A program made the translations under genes and the position numbers. DNA of 64,000 bases, taken from assembly GCA_963556145.1 (NCBI GenBank), contig OY744463.1, forward strand, positions 5,642,001 to 5,706,000, given 5' to 3'. This DNA is from Hygrocybe punicea (lineage: Eukaryota; Basidiomycota; Agaricomycetes; Agaricales; Hygrophoraceae). The notes under the pieces are model-generated. The model searched no databases. It was not told where the DNA came from and saw nothing but the letters and a program-made list of their open reading frames with translations. This document shows positions 20,921 to 33,490 of this stretch, one piece after another (the first letter of the stretch is position 1; every line of letters starts with the position of its first letter).

Positions 20921-23900
20921 CCATGTCACAATGTCTTATGATTTTTATCATTGCAATGTCTTGGGCACAATGTGCTGTCATTGGGATTGGCCTTGTGCCT
21001 CCTGCAAATGTCATGCAAAATGTCCCTATCACACCAACTGTCTCTGTCATACACAATGTCATTCTATGCCCAGTTACTTTGAATTTTTATAAAGACAATT
21101 TGCAAAAGTATGAAAATCCCCCTTATTTACCAAATTTAATCCCAATTCATCATATTGGTCTCCAGTCCACTTCTTCCTCCACATCACCAAACCCTGAAAA
21201 ATTCACAAATATCCACAACAGCACTGAATTTGTTCTTTCTAGTTGTAAATCAGCCCATCCAATTGTTCTATTTGAACTATATGCCAGAATCTTCTTGAAC
21301 ATGTTTGATTTGTTTTCTGTGTATCATTGTACAACCAGCATTGCTAATAAGTGCATGTATATTAAGTTGAAACTTCAACAGAATGTGTTCAGAAAACATG
21401 ACTTCAGAGCTTATTTAAAATATGTAAACAAACTACCTATATTAGCAAATGGAGCCATACTGCTGTTTGTCCTAGTTCTGCATCATTTTCTAGCTTTTCA
21501 AATGGCTGGTCACTATATTTGCAATAAAACTTCGAAATTATATGACATTTTCAAGTCTGAAAATATATCCTGTAATTCTAACCTTGATATTGAATGCATT
21601 GGTGGAGGCAAAGCAAATATATTCTCATTCCATGAACTAATGCCTACTTCAACCAATGACAATGCTAGTATGGATGCAGCTAAATATAAATTCCACTCTT
21701 ACATGCCAAAAAGTGAAGCACTCTCATTGGAATCATCATCTGAAAAATCACTTGTAATTGTAAATCACCCATTTGAATTGTTGATTCCAAAGTTGACCAT
21801 TGCCAACTTGAAAGTAATTGCAGCTCATCATAGCATTCTTGTCCACTCAAAAATGAATCAGGCATCAATTCAAACTGCAATACAGAATCATGTGTGCACC
21901 AACTGTCCTGAATTTGTATCAATCTTTGAATTTATTAATGAAGAAGTAATTGCAATGCACAAGAAAACCTCAAATAGCAGTGCAGTCAATAAATTTAAAG
22001 CACAACATCCTGACAAATATGCACAACGAAATCTAGCAGCCGTGCAGAAATTTCACAATGAACACCCTGATAAGCATGCCAAACAACATCTAGCAGCTGT
22101 GCAGAAATATCAGAGTGAAAATCCAGAGAAACATGACAAACAACATCTAGCAGCTGTGCATAAATTTCAGAGTGAAAATCCTGACAAACATGCAAAGCAA
22201 AATCTGGCAGCTGTACAAAATTTTCAGAGTGAAAATCCTGATAAACATGCAAAGCAAAATCTGGCAGCTGTACAAAAATTTCAGAGTGAAAATCCTGACA
22301 AATATGCAAAGCAAAATCTAGCAGCTGTACAAAATTTTCAGAGTCAAAATCCTGACAAGCATGCAAAACAAAATCTGGCAGCTGTGCAGAAATTTCATGT
22401 GGAACATCCTGAGATGCATGCAACACAAAACCTTGCAGCTGTTACAAAATTCAAAGTTGATCATCATGAGAAGCATCTGCAACACATGTTAGATGCAGTT
22501 AGAAGACATACTATGAACCACCCTGAGCAGCATGCACAAACAAATCAGATTGCTGTTCAAACATACAGAAATAATATTCAATTCCCTCCAGAACCACCTT
22601 CAGCAAAATTGCAACACTCTATAATTTCAGGATTTTGTAGTGATGCCTCTCCCAACAAATTTATCGAATCTGGTTGTGCTGTCTGTGGAATATTGACACC
22701 AATTCTGGAATTGCAAAGCTACACAGACTTGAATTTAAGTTGTTTGAAACAAGCTGGTATAACTCAAAAAGAGCGCTTCTCAATAAATGATCCAATTGAA
22801 TTTTCAGAGAGCCCTATAATAATTGAAGATCTCCATGGTATTTGCAAGAAGTGTTGCAAATCTTTGGTCAGAGGAAAATGCCCAGCTATGTCTCTGGCAA
22901 ATGGTTTATGGCTTGGACAAATTCCTAATGAATTAATTAATTTGTCTTATGCAGAACAACTGTTAATTGCTAGAGTGAGACACAATAGATGCATTGTTAG
23001 GGTTTCTTCAGGAATGCACAAGATGAGAGCAAATGCCATTACATTTGCCAATCCAACTCCAAAGATTTTTGACATTTTACCCCCACCTGTTGATGAGTTG
23101 GATGAAGTACTTGCATTCATTTATACTGGACCATGCAAACCTACCAAGTCTGATTTTGAGAGAACACCATTGCTTGTTAGAAGAAACAAAGTTGCAACTG
23201 CTTTGAATTGGTTGAAACTGAATCACTGTGACTATTTTGACTTGGAGATTTCAGAAGAAAACTTGAAACAGTATCCTGAGAATGACATACCAGTTGTGGT
23301 AGATTACAGACAATCATTCATTAACAAAAACCCAGAAGCTACTGCTGTTAATGACATGGAAGAGGAAGAAGGAACTGAGACTGGCATGTGTCCATTTGTA
23401 GTTCATGGTCTAACAGGTGAAGAGTACTCTACCAAAAGTATCAAAGCCATCAAAGCTATTGCATTAAAACATCTGATGGATAATAACAAGATTTTGGCAA
23501 TTGGACATGAGAGTGATCCACAATCCATCTATAACAATCCTCAGTTGTTTCCTCAAATGATGCCATGGTTGTTTCCCTATGGACTTGGTGGAATTGGTAA
23601 CTCACTGATTCAAGGCAAGATTTCTGAAATCAAACACAAGAGACAATTGTTAATGTACTATGACAAGAGGTTTCAAAAAGATCCACACTTTCCTTTAATT
23701 GCATTCAACCATGAGCAAATCAAAGAGTCTACAACAGCTGGCTATTTATTAGCTGAAAAGGCAAAATTTGAACACATTTCACAAAGATTGATGGATGTTG
23801 ATCTTGGAGTGTTGAATAACATTGCTAGGAAAATGGAAGATGGTGAACATGTTATTCCAGAAACAGATGAAGAGAAACTTTGTTTCCAATTAATTAAAGA

Positions 23901-26900
23901 TATTGATCATGTAGGAAGTCATGTAAAAGGATCACTGACAAGCAAGAAATATATGAGAAATGAAGTCTGGTCTCTGATGTCCTTTGTGGGTGCACCTTCC
24001 TGGTTCATTACATTTTCACCTGCAGATAACATGCACCCACTCTCCTTATATTATGCTGATACAAAAGAAACATTCACACCTGAGCTTAGAGGATATGATG
24101 AGCGCTATAGACTTATTGCAGAAAATCCAGTGGCTGGTGCTAGATTCTTTCACTTTATGGTAGAACTATTTATCAAACATGTCCTTGGAGTTGGATCAAA
24201 CCATTCTGGCTTTTATGGCAACACCAAGGCATACTATGGCACAGTGGAGCAACAAGGACGTCTCACCCTTCACATGCACATGCTACTATGGCTCAAACGA
24301 TGTTTGTCACCTCAGGAAATCAGAGATAGAATCATGGATCCAAAATCAGATTTTCAACAAGCTTTTGTTCAGTATTTGGAAAGTGTGCACATTGGTGAAT
24401 TCATGACTGGGACTATGGATGAAGTCAAAGCCAAGAAATCTGAACAAGAAGACTACAAAGATCCCACTCAGACTTTACCTGAAGCACCCCCACCTATGTG
24501 TACAATTAGGCATGATGTGAACAGTAACAACAATTGTCATGATTGCAAACAAGATAATTTATGGTGGAAGAGATTTGAAAACACTGTTGATCATTTGATC
24601 TTATGCTCCAATGTTCATAATTGTGGCAGAAATAGTTCAAACAATGAGAAAGTCCAGAGAAAAGATAGACCAAGTTGCATGAACAAACATGGTAAATGCA
24701 AAGCTAGATTTCCAAGACCTTTGTTTGAATCAACACAAGTAGACCCAAAAACAGGTGCATTGAATATGAAAAAGGGTGAAGCATGGATCAATACATTGAC
24801 ACCGCTGGTGACATTTCTACTTCGCTGCAATTCAGATGTTACAAGTCTTCTTTCTGGTACCACAATCAAAGCAATTGTAGCATATATTTCTGACTATATT
24901 ACAAAGCCTGGATTGAAAACCTATAGCATATTTGATACCATTAGAAGTGTGTTTGATAGGAACTCAGAAATGCTTGGAGGATCCATGAAAAGAAAAGACA
25001 AAGCTAGAAAACTCATCACCCAGATCATAAATGCTTTGACTGCAAAACTTGAAATTGGTGGACCAATGGCTTCAATGTATCTGCTTGGGAACCCTGACCA
25101 TTATACCAGTCACAAATTCATTCCTGTTTATTGGAGAAACTATGTGAAAGAAGTCCAGAAAGCTTGGAATTCAGATGAAAATGATGACATGCAAGTTGAC
25201 TCTGAAAAAGTTGTACTGCACAATCAAAAGGGAAAATTCATAGGATTATCTGCTGTACATGACTACATTTACAGACCAGCTCATTATGAAGACATGAATT
25301 TATATGAATGGGTGCAGGGTGCAGAAAGAGTCAAGAGAAACATTCAAAAACCTCATGATGAAATAAACAGTGATGATGAGTTAGATGTCTTGGAATCTGA
25401 GCCACAAACTGCAACTCATACAAAGACTTTGAAATCTAATGTATCTACCAGTAATGACTTGAGCATAGAATTTGATGATCTGAACATCAAAGATGATGAC
25501 ACTTTCATAGAATGTGATTCAGAGGACAATGAGTCTGATACCACTAAGTCTGTGCAAGAAGACACCAAGCATTTCCTAGAATATCACCCATTATATGAGA
25601 CACACTGCATAGAATTCAGTGAAAAGAAGCAGCATGTTGTTCCAAACTTTGTTGGTGGTTCACTGCCCAGACGTGATAGAGGAGACAGAGAATACTATTG
25701 CATCACAATGCTCACTCTGTTCAAACCATGGAGATCTGGCAATGACCTCAAAAGTAACCTAGAATCATGGGATGAAGCATTCACTGATCATGAATTCACT
25801 GACAGGCAATTAGAAATTATGGACAACTTTAATCTGAGATATGAATGCGTAGATGCTAGAGATGACTATTCTGCTCAGCTTAGACAAGGAGCAGTTTTGG
25901 ATGGTACTTGTCCTCAATTTATGACTTCAGACATGATTTCACACTTGGATGATGACAACATTCAAAATGGTGGTGACTTTGGAGATGACAATTATGAGCA
26001 GGACAAAAACAATGCAGAGTATGGCACTAACAAATATTCTGAACTTGGTCAACATGGTAGACTGATCAAAGCTCAAATGGATGCCACTGAAAACATTGTC
26101 AGAAACATTGGTTGGCTTGATCCATGTCCAGATGGTTCTATTACTGTAAATTCTGCTCCACTTGAAATTGAAATGAATCAACCTGGTAGTCAATGGAAAC
26201 AACTTGTTCAAGAACAGAGACAAGAACTACTAGATGAGCGCAATCAACATATTTCTGCAAACTCAAAGTCTACTTCACACAAAAAATATACTGATCCAAA
26301 TGAAAATGATGTGATGATTGTGGACCAATCATACTTGATGCAAATATTCAGAGCTGAAAATGCACAGAGAGAACAGCTAATTGATGCTACAGTTAGAAAA
26401 TTCAGCTTGAACACGGAGCAGAAAAGAGCCTTTAGGATTATTGCAAATCATGCTTCATCTCCCAGCACTGACCAGTTGAAAATGAATATTGCTGGAATGG
26501 CTGGCACTGGAAAATCACAAGTCATCAAAGCAGTTGTTAAGTTCTTTGACAATGTACATGAGTCTCACAGATTTGTTATTCTTGGTCCTACTGGTACTTC
26601 TGCAGCTCTACAAAATGGCTCAACTTATCACTACTTCCTGGGCATCAATCCAAACATGTCAAATAGAAATGAAGCAATGGGCATTGCTCAACTAAAAGGT
26701 AGACTAGAAGGAGTTGACTATATTTTTATTGATGAAGTCTCAATGCTGTCTTGTCATGATCTCTACAAAATCAGTGCTAGACTAGCTTAGCTAAAGCTTT
26801 GAACATTCATGACATGCCATTTGGTGGAATCAACATGATATTTGCTGGAGACTTTGCTCAGTTACCACCAGTTGGAGGTGCACCATTGTACAGTGGAACA

Positions 26901-27332
26901 GTTGGCACTCAGATCACATCAGCCTTGACAACACACTCTCAGGAAACTGCAATTGGAAAAGCACTCTGGCATCAAGTGACCACAGTGGTGATTCTCAGAG
27001 AAAACATGAGACAGAGGACACAAACAACTGAAGATGCATTGTTCAGAACTGCCCTTGTCAACATGCGCTATGGCAAATGTACCGCACATGACATTCAATT
27101 TTTGAGATCCAGAATTGCAGGCAAGCGTCCAGACCAGCCCAATGTTGCCTCCAAAATTTTTAGAAATGTTCCTATCATATGTGGCATTCACTCACAGAAG
27201 GATCAGATTAATCTTCTTGGATGTGAAAGATTTGCTTCTGACACCAACCAGAACTTGACCAACTTCTATTCCATTGACAAGTGGGGAAAAGACAAGGATT
27301 CTGTTAGACGCAAGTCCAAATCACTTGTTTAG
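20695..27332 (+). pseudogene. Helitron Rep-helicase, N-terminal and central part, one frameshift
   Basis: A 2031-codon frame encodes the replication initiator and the start of the helicase. The first 70 or so residues come from the upstream repeat and may not be used; a later Met near residue 70 is possible. Residues 435-628 are ten 19-residue repeats. A cysteine domain follows (CAVCG at 661, CKKCCKSL near 715, then NGLWLGQIPNEL), resembling DUF6570. The Helitron-like Rep region starts near 980; its HxH motif (LHMHM) has His 1193 and 1195 and its tyrosine motif (YISDYITK) has Tyr 1397 and 1401. The PIF1-type helicase has Walker A GMAGTGKS at 1934-1941 and DEVS at 2013. A stop at 26788-26790 follows, but the expected next residues (LAKALNIHDMPFGGIN, then GDFAQLPPV) continue at once in another frame to 27332, so one base has been lost. 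Role: nicking and rolling-circle transposition. Confidence 0.88.
22000..22575 (+). repeat. Ten 57-bp coding repeats in the Rep-helicase N-terminus
   Basis: Each unit encodes a 19-residue block of the form NPDKHAKQNLAAVQKFQSE. The outer units have diverged (HPDKYAQRN at the start, HPEQHAQTN at the end) and the middle ones are almost identical, as expected from unequal exchange in the centre. The blocks are charged and probably helical. They may be a spacer or a contact surface; no catalytic residue is present. Confidence 0.85.
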
Positions 27333-28510
27333 TGGGCCAGTGCTACGCATGGTATGAACGAGTTCTTTTTTCCCCCTTCCGACTTCCATGATGAAGTGAG
27401 CAATAAGATTAAGTTACATAAAGCATTTTACATATAGTATGAGACATATAGCATATATTGTATATTGCAAATTGTTCTAATGAGTCCACCTCACACCTCA
27501 GCAACATAAAAAGTAGACAAAATAAAACTGCCTAGTGAGTCTTCAGTCTTCATCAACCTCCTCACTTACTGTTATGTCTGCTGTGCTGTATCATCTTGTA
27601 ATAGTCTCAGCCATAAAAGAAATGTTCAAGGAGCAACAGGTCAACTGCCAAACATAACCATCTCCTAAATAGTATAATAACAATTGACTTATATTTTCTC
27701 AACCCTACTTCTCCATGACCTTGAATGCTGTACAACAGATGAGTCATCAATATGAAGACTACTGTACTTGTTAAGTGGGCTAATATTGCACATAGCATAA
27801 ACAAGTCTGTTTTCTTTCATTTTATTTGTACGATTGTTACTCACATTAATAAGTGATTAATATATAATTAACATATAAGATAATGTGCGATATCACATTG
27901 AATTGTATGTTTGAAGTAAAAATAATAGTGGATAATCAGAAATAAGCTCATTTCTGCTTATATGGCTGATATTTCCATATATAGTAATAGTGGTCACATG
28001 TGACTGTGACTCATGTGATCAGCTCAAAATTTAGGATATATAGTGTAAAATTGCCTTATATAGTTAGACTGGTCACATGTGACTGTCACCATTGCGATCA
28101 GTAAAAAATTTGCTATACAATATCAGAAATTGCCTTATATGGTTAGAGTGGTCACATGTGACTGTCACACCTTGCCCGAAATGGTTATCTTAGTCAGCAG
28201 TTCAAATTTCAGCTGATTCTGAGAAGAAATGAAGTCAGTATGAATATTTTGAATATAATTAGAAGGTAGTTTGTATTTTCTGAGACAACCCATATTTGGA
28301 TGCTTATGTAAGCTTGTCCACACATGGCCCCAACTGCATCTTATTTTCCAGTATTAGAAGTAGAATCATATCTCTTGCACAAAAAAATTCTGTCTATAGG
28401 TGATCAACTTTATTAATTAATCAATCAATTAATTAATTAATTAATTACGAACCCTCACTGAACCAGGTCTGATAAAGAACGAGTCTTTTAATAAATTAAA
28501 AGAACTCGTA
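27324..28510 (-). mobile_element. Short Helitron2-like copy inserted in the helicase of its coding relative
   Basis: 1187 bases with both family-1 ends: the right-end tip (ACAAG on the minus strand) at 27324 and the left-end TACGAG at 28510. Helicase coding stops two codons after 27323 and resumes at 28515 (TQREIWKVRHAATDNFPGKL). On the minus strand the site reads GCTTTT|TGATTTGG, so the insertion is between T and T. No gene inside. The centre holds a second, degenerate copy of the right-end sequence (about 27770-27830). It belongs to the same family as the copies at 17767-18974 and 13072-16697. Confidence 0.88.
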
Positions 28511-28514
28511 AAAA

Positions 28515-30308
28515 GCTATACATCAATCCAGTGACATAGACTGTGATACACAAAGAGAGATATGGAAAGTGCGACATGCTGCAACTGACAATTTTCCTGG
28601 AAAACTCTCATTGTGTCTTGGTATGCCTGTCATGCTTCGCAACAATGATGCCACTGAGCTCTGCATTACAAAAGGACAAGAGGGATTTGTTGTTGGCTGG
28701 CAGTCAATGAAAGCAAGTCATGGCAGAAGAGTACTTGACACCTTGTTTGTTGAACTAGACAAACCTCCAAAGCTGGTGCAGATTCCAGGACTTCCTGACA
28801 ATGTGGTGCCCATTGTAAAAAACACCAAGACAATTCAGTGTGTATTTCCAAATGACCTGAAGGAATCCATTGAGAGACAACGAGTCTGGGTGCTTCCTAA
28901 CTTTGCAATGACTGCTCATGCTGCTCAAGGAAAAACACGTCCATTCAATGTTGTGCATTTAAACAGTTGCTTCAACCATATGTCATATTATTCTTCATTG
29001 TCTAGAAGTGCTTCTGCTGCTGGAACTGTAATCATTCAAGGCTTTGACACTAAAGTGATCACTAGAGGTTGTTCTGGATATCTTAGACAAGAATTTAGAG
29101 AACTAGAATTGCTTGATGAGATTACCAGGCTCAGATATGAAGGTGCTTTACCTGACCACATTGATGCTGGTACACGCTCTGTTATGCTTCAAAACTTTCA
29201 GCAATGGAAGGGAATTCACTATGTTCCAGCCAAAACTGATAATGCTCTTAAATGGTCACCAACTGATCCATTGCTATTGGCTTGTACAGTCCCTGATAGC
29301 CCATGGCAATTGGTTGAAAAAGGCAAAGGAAAACAGAAAGCAGGTGTAATTGCAACTTCATTTGTCCCAGCAAAAGGCTCAGTTGCTATTGGTTCAACCC
29401 AAAAACATTCACTGGACACAAATAATGAACCAGTAGCTAAAAGGCCTCGGATCACCAAAGACCATGTCAACCAAGGATCCACAAGCAAGCAACAGGTCAT
29501 TAACTCTCCAGCTGGACTGATCTGGGATAGAAATGACTACAGCTGTGCATATGACTCATTGTTGGTCATTCTGTTCAATCTGTGGAAAGAGAATCATGCA
29601 GAGTGGTCCACAGTATTCAGAAGCATGAATGATCATTTGACCACATTGTCTCATGGTTTTCCACAGGTGTTGCACAAAAATGTGGCATTTGAACAGCTAA
29701 GAGATCACCTTAGAACTACACTGCATAACATGAATCCTACAGACTTTCCTAGAGGCATTGTGGGCATCAGTGTTGCAAATCTGGCTATGGAGTTGTTTAA
29801 AGTCAATAACATTGTAGCCTCTTCTCAACATGAATGTTCTCAATGTGACTTTGCAGAAGAACCCATTGATGACAGACTAGGCTATGTGTTACATGCTGAT
29901 GACACCATTAAACAGTCTACCATGAAGTGGATTGATACCTTGTCACAGAAAACCAATAGAAGATGTCCTGATTGCAACAGCAGAATGAAACAACTTGTAT
30001 TTTATAATGAAGCACCACACATTCTTGTTCTAGAGTATCCATTCAAAAACATTGAAACCAGTCATAGACTAGAATTTGTTTCAGAGACTGACACAAAGAC
30101 ATTAGCACTTAGAGGCATTGTATATCATGGTCAATATCATTTCACATCACGTATTATTACTCCACAGAAACAAGTATGGTATCATGATGGAATGATTACA
30201 GGCAACTCTTGTTCCAGAGAGACTGACCTTACACAACTTTCAGACCATGATATCAGACACTGTAGAAATAGAAACCTAGTACTAGCTATTTATGCTCAGA
30301 GCCTTTGA
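28515..30308 (+). pseudogene. Helitron helicase C-terminal part fused to a ubiquitin-protease-like domain
   Basis: This is the end of the same protein, separated by the inserted element and so probably not made. The first 200 residues continue the PIF1/RecD helicase (FPGKLSLCLGMPVM, CITKGQEGFVVGW, MTAHAAQGKT, LSRSASAAGTVIIQGFD). After a polar linker, residues 315-579 look like a C19-type cysteine protease. DYSCAYDSLLVIL matches the Cys box with Cys 326; two CxxC pairs (CSQCDF and CPDCNS) match the zinc finger often found inside such domains; GQYHFTSRI...WYHDGM matches the His box with His 524 and Asp 540 (numbering from 28569). The stop is at 30306-30308. A helicase joined to a deubiquitinase-like domain would allow removal of ubiquitin from replication proteins during transposition, but that is inference. 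Confidence 0.78.
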
Positions 30309-30763
30309 GCATCCTCCTTGAGGTCAAGCACGGCTTTCTTCATGTGGTAATCTGTTGTGTAGCATTCAAGGTCATGGAGAAGTAGGGTTGAGCAAATGTG
30401 AGTTAATTGTCAGCACACTGTTTGGGGGGCAGTTGTATTTGGCAGTTGACCTGTTGCTCCCTGAGCAATTGCTTCATGGCTGAGAGTGTTGCATGATGGT
30501 GCAACACAGGGGAGATGGCAGGTAGAGAGGAGGTTGATGAAGACTCAAGACACTCTTATGTAGATTTATTTATTTTATGCTACTTTATGTGTGGCAGAGG
30601 TGGGAGGTGGGCTTAGTAGATCAATATGCAATATGCAACACATGCTATGTATCTTATGCCATATGTAACATGCTTTATGCAATTTTGTTAATTCAGCAAA
30701 GAAGTGGGGAGGGGGAAAAAAGAACTCGTTCATGCCATGCACAGCATTGGCCCACTAAACAAG

Positions 30764-31180
30764 TACTTGTGCTCAAATTCAGCTGAAAGTATGAAGGAAA
30801 ATGAGACTTATACCTTTTCAATAACATCAAGCCTTTTGTTTCACTACTTTTACTGTATCTACAGCAAAGTACTGTATAGTTTGGATAGAATACTTGCAGC
30901 CTAAGATGAATCAAAGTATTAAACCAGTAAGGAAGTTGTGCCACTTTCACTACTAGGATACCTTTTTAATCCTATCAAGATACAGTACGAAATAGTATAG
31001 TACTGTTTGCCATATTGTGGATTTACGATACTGTGTCAATACTTTCAAGATACTGTTTCAGTACTTTCAAGACACTGTTTCAATACTTTAAAAGAACTTT
31101 GCAAAATAGTATAGTACTGCTTCAATACTGGTCAGATACTTTGCAAAGTGGTATTGGACAGTTATTTGATGCTAAAAAAT
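30764..31180. repeat. Degenerate GATACTGTTTCAGTACTTTCAA repeats
   Basis: Variants of TACTGT, TACTTTCAAGA and ACTGTTTCAATA recur through this stretch. The sequence left of the Helitron (18990-19120) has the same composition (AGTATCTTGAAAGTACTTG), which supports the element having been inserted into one such region. No gene. Confidence 0.6.
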
Positions 31181-31890
31181 GCTGGGAAATATAGTTCTGG
31201 GAATTAGGATTCAGAAGTTCTGGGAATTTGGAGAATTGGAATTCCAAGGCTGGGAATGATAGGAATGGGAATTCCAAAAGTGCAGGCTTTGGGATTCTGA
31301 GAATTGTAATTCCATGGGTTTGAGAAGCTCAGGAATCAGAATTCTGAAATTGTGGGAGATTACAGATTTGGAATTCAACAATTCTGAGAATTGAAATCCT
31401 GAAAGTGTGCAAATTAATGGAAATTCCAAGGACTGCAAATCCAAATTCTGGGAATTGGGAATCCAAAGACCAGTGAATGGCTCAGAAGTATTTGAGTGGA
31501 CTCCAGTGGAATTCCAGCGAATTCCAAACAAATCGAGACAATTCATTGGCCCTCAAGTGGCTCAGCAGTATTTGTGTGGACTCAAAAGACAATTTCATGC
31601 GAATTCCAACCAATTCCAAACAATTCCAAACAATTCCTCAGCCCTCAAGTGGCTCAGCAGTATTTGTGGTGAGTCTTGTGAGCTCAAGAGACAATTCTGT
31701 GCAAATTCAAATGAATTCCACAGAAATCCATGCAATTCCTTGGTGTCCAAGTGCCTCAGCAGTATTTGTGACAACTCCAGTGACCTGAAAAGACAATTCC
31801 ATCCAAATTCTTGTGAATTCCCAACAAATCCATCAAATTACTGAGTGTTCAAGTGGCTCAGAATTTGACTTGCAATTATGGGAATATGGA
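31181..31890. repeat. GGAATT-rich region with an approximately 95-bp tandem array
   Basis: From 31180 to 31470 short GGGAATT and GAATTCC strings alternate. From about 31480 to 31870 a longer unit recurs about four times (CTCAAGTGGCTCAGCAGTAT ... AAAAGACAATTC ... AATTCC). Open frames on both strands here only follow the repeat. The array runs into the assembly gap. Confidence 0.7.
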
Positions 31891-31892
31891 TT

Positions 31893-31992
31893 NNNNNNNN
31901 NNNNNNNNNNNNNNNNNNNNNNNNNNNNNNNNNNNNNNNNNNNNNNNNNNNNNNNNNNNNNNNNNNNNNNNNNNNNNNNNNNNNNNNNNNNN
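31893..31992. other. Assembly gap, 100 N
   Basis: Exactly 100 undetermined bases, the usual placeholder for a gap of unknown size. The adjoining tandem repeat on the left probably caused the break in assembly. Confidence 0.98.
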
Positions 31993-32574
31993 GCGGACAA
32001 TCAAAAGTCCATATAAGCAGACACAATCATGAATGGAAGGTGAGTGACAAGTTCATCACATTTTGGCTCCAACACATTCCCTGCCACACCAACTACCAGG
32101 CACTTGTCTGGAACACAATGTACACCTTCCTTAGTACTCCTAGAATTAATTTTGGATTTTTCAGACGTGTACTCGCAAAGTTAGGTGTTTAAGGGTCCAA
32201 TTTTGGCAGAGGCATAAAATGCATTGTGAATATCTCCCAATATAAAATGAAATAAAATACAAAAACTCCTCTCGGGGTAGGTATATCATACCTACATCTC
32301 TTCAGGGTCTTGCCTTGGCCATTGAGGTGTTGTAGTATATATAATAATAATAAGAAAATCCAGCCACTCTTCCCTATATGGCAACTCGACCCCGTTTTGG
32401 ATATCGGCAAATTCCGGTTGAAATTCTCGCGCGCGACTTCAACAACACTTCGTTTTCAACAACGACACGACAACGGGTGCGGATGCCAGAGCACCCCAGG
32501 TAAGTCTTCCATTTATCCTTTTCATTTATTCTACTAACTAATTATTAATAAACCGTTTTAGGTTTTCTTTGCCA

Positions 32575-33490
32575 CACCAAACGAACGTGAACGCAACAGC
32601 AACAACAAGTAGACGCGGTGCGGGCGACAAGGAGACGGAGGACGCAGCCGTGAACGGGAGCAACCCAGGACGACCACGACAGCAAGACGGGAATGACGAC
32701 GACGGGGTGAACGAACGAACGCGACGACGGCGCGAAAGGGGAATACGACGACGGTAACCGGGAACCACGACAACGGGAAGACGACAACAGGCAGGGGCAA
32801 CGACGACGAAGACAGCGGGCACGGGCAGCGGGCATGGGGACGGGGACGGGGACAATGGACAACGGAAACGAGGACGACGGGGACGGGGGAACGGGACCAT
32901 GAGGACCACGGAGCCCGAGACAACAAGGACGACGGCAACGGGGACGACGGCAACAGGGACGACGAGGACGACGGGGACGATGACGAGGATGACGACGAGG
33001 ACAGCGAGCACGGGGACGGGGATGGGGGCAACGGACGACGGGCGACGGAAACGACGAGGGAACGGGATGACGAGGACAACGAGACCGGGACAACGAGGAT
33101 GACGGCAACAGGGACAACGAGGACGGAAACGGCGAGGACAGGACGGCAAACGGGACAGCAACGACAACACGAACGGCACGGGGCCGACGGCCGTGGGCCA
33201 CCACACGGGAACGGGGACGACGACAACAATGACGACGACGAGGATGGGGACGACGAGGACGACGACAAGGACAGCGAGGACGGCAACGGGGACGGGGACA
33301 ACAGGCAACGGAAACGAGGACGGCCGGGATGAGGGAATGGGATGACGACAACGGAGACCGCGACAACGAGGACGACGACAATGGGGACGGCGAGGACGGA
33401 AATGGCGAGGGACGGCAAACGGGATGGCTACAGCAACACGAATGGGAACGGGGCCAGACGGGAACGACGACGACGACGGGGGCGACGCGG
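32575..33490. repeat. 0.9-kb GAC/GGG tract almost free of T
   Basis: The plus strand is built of GAC, GGG, AAC and ACG words (GACGACGGGGACGG, ACGGGGACAACG and variants) with very few T over 900 bases. From 33540 the strand changes to C/T-rich sequence (CCCTCCCCTTCC). Long open frames of 280-370 codons on the minus strand are products of this composition, with V, P, S and R runs and no domain; I do not call them genes. Confidence 0.85.

Larger units (their letters stand above)
19121..30763 (+). mobile_element. Coding Helitron2-like rolling-circle element, 11.6 kb
   Basis: The left end starts TACGAGTTCTTTT at 19121 and folds back on itself through 19152. The right end has AAAAAAGAACTCGTT (from 30715), the hairpin GCCATGCACAGCATTGGC (30734-30751) and CCACTAAACAAG ending at 30763. 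The sequence left of the element ends CAAT and the sequence right of it begins TACTTG, so it sits between two T. Known Helitron2/Helentron elements have this arrangement: unequal terminal inverted repeats, a hairpin near the 3' end, insertion between T and T, no target duplication. Between the ends are a Rep-helicase gene on the plus strand and one inserted short relative (27324-28510). The termini of the short copies equal those of this element, so it is the likely source of the enzyme that moved them. Confidence 0.82.
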
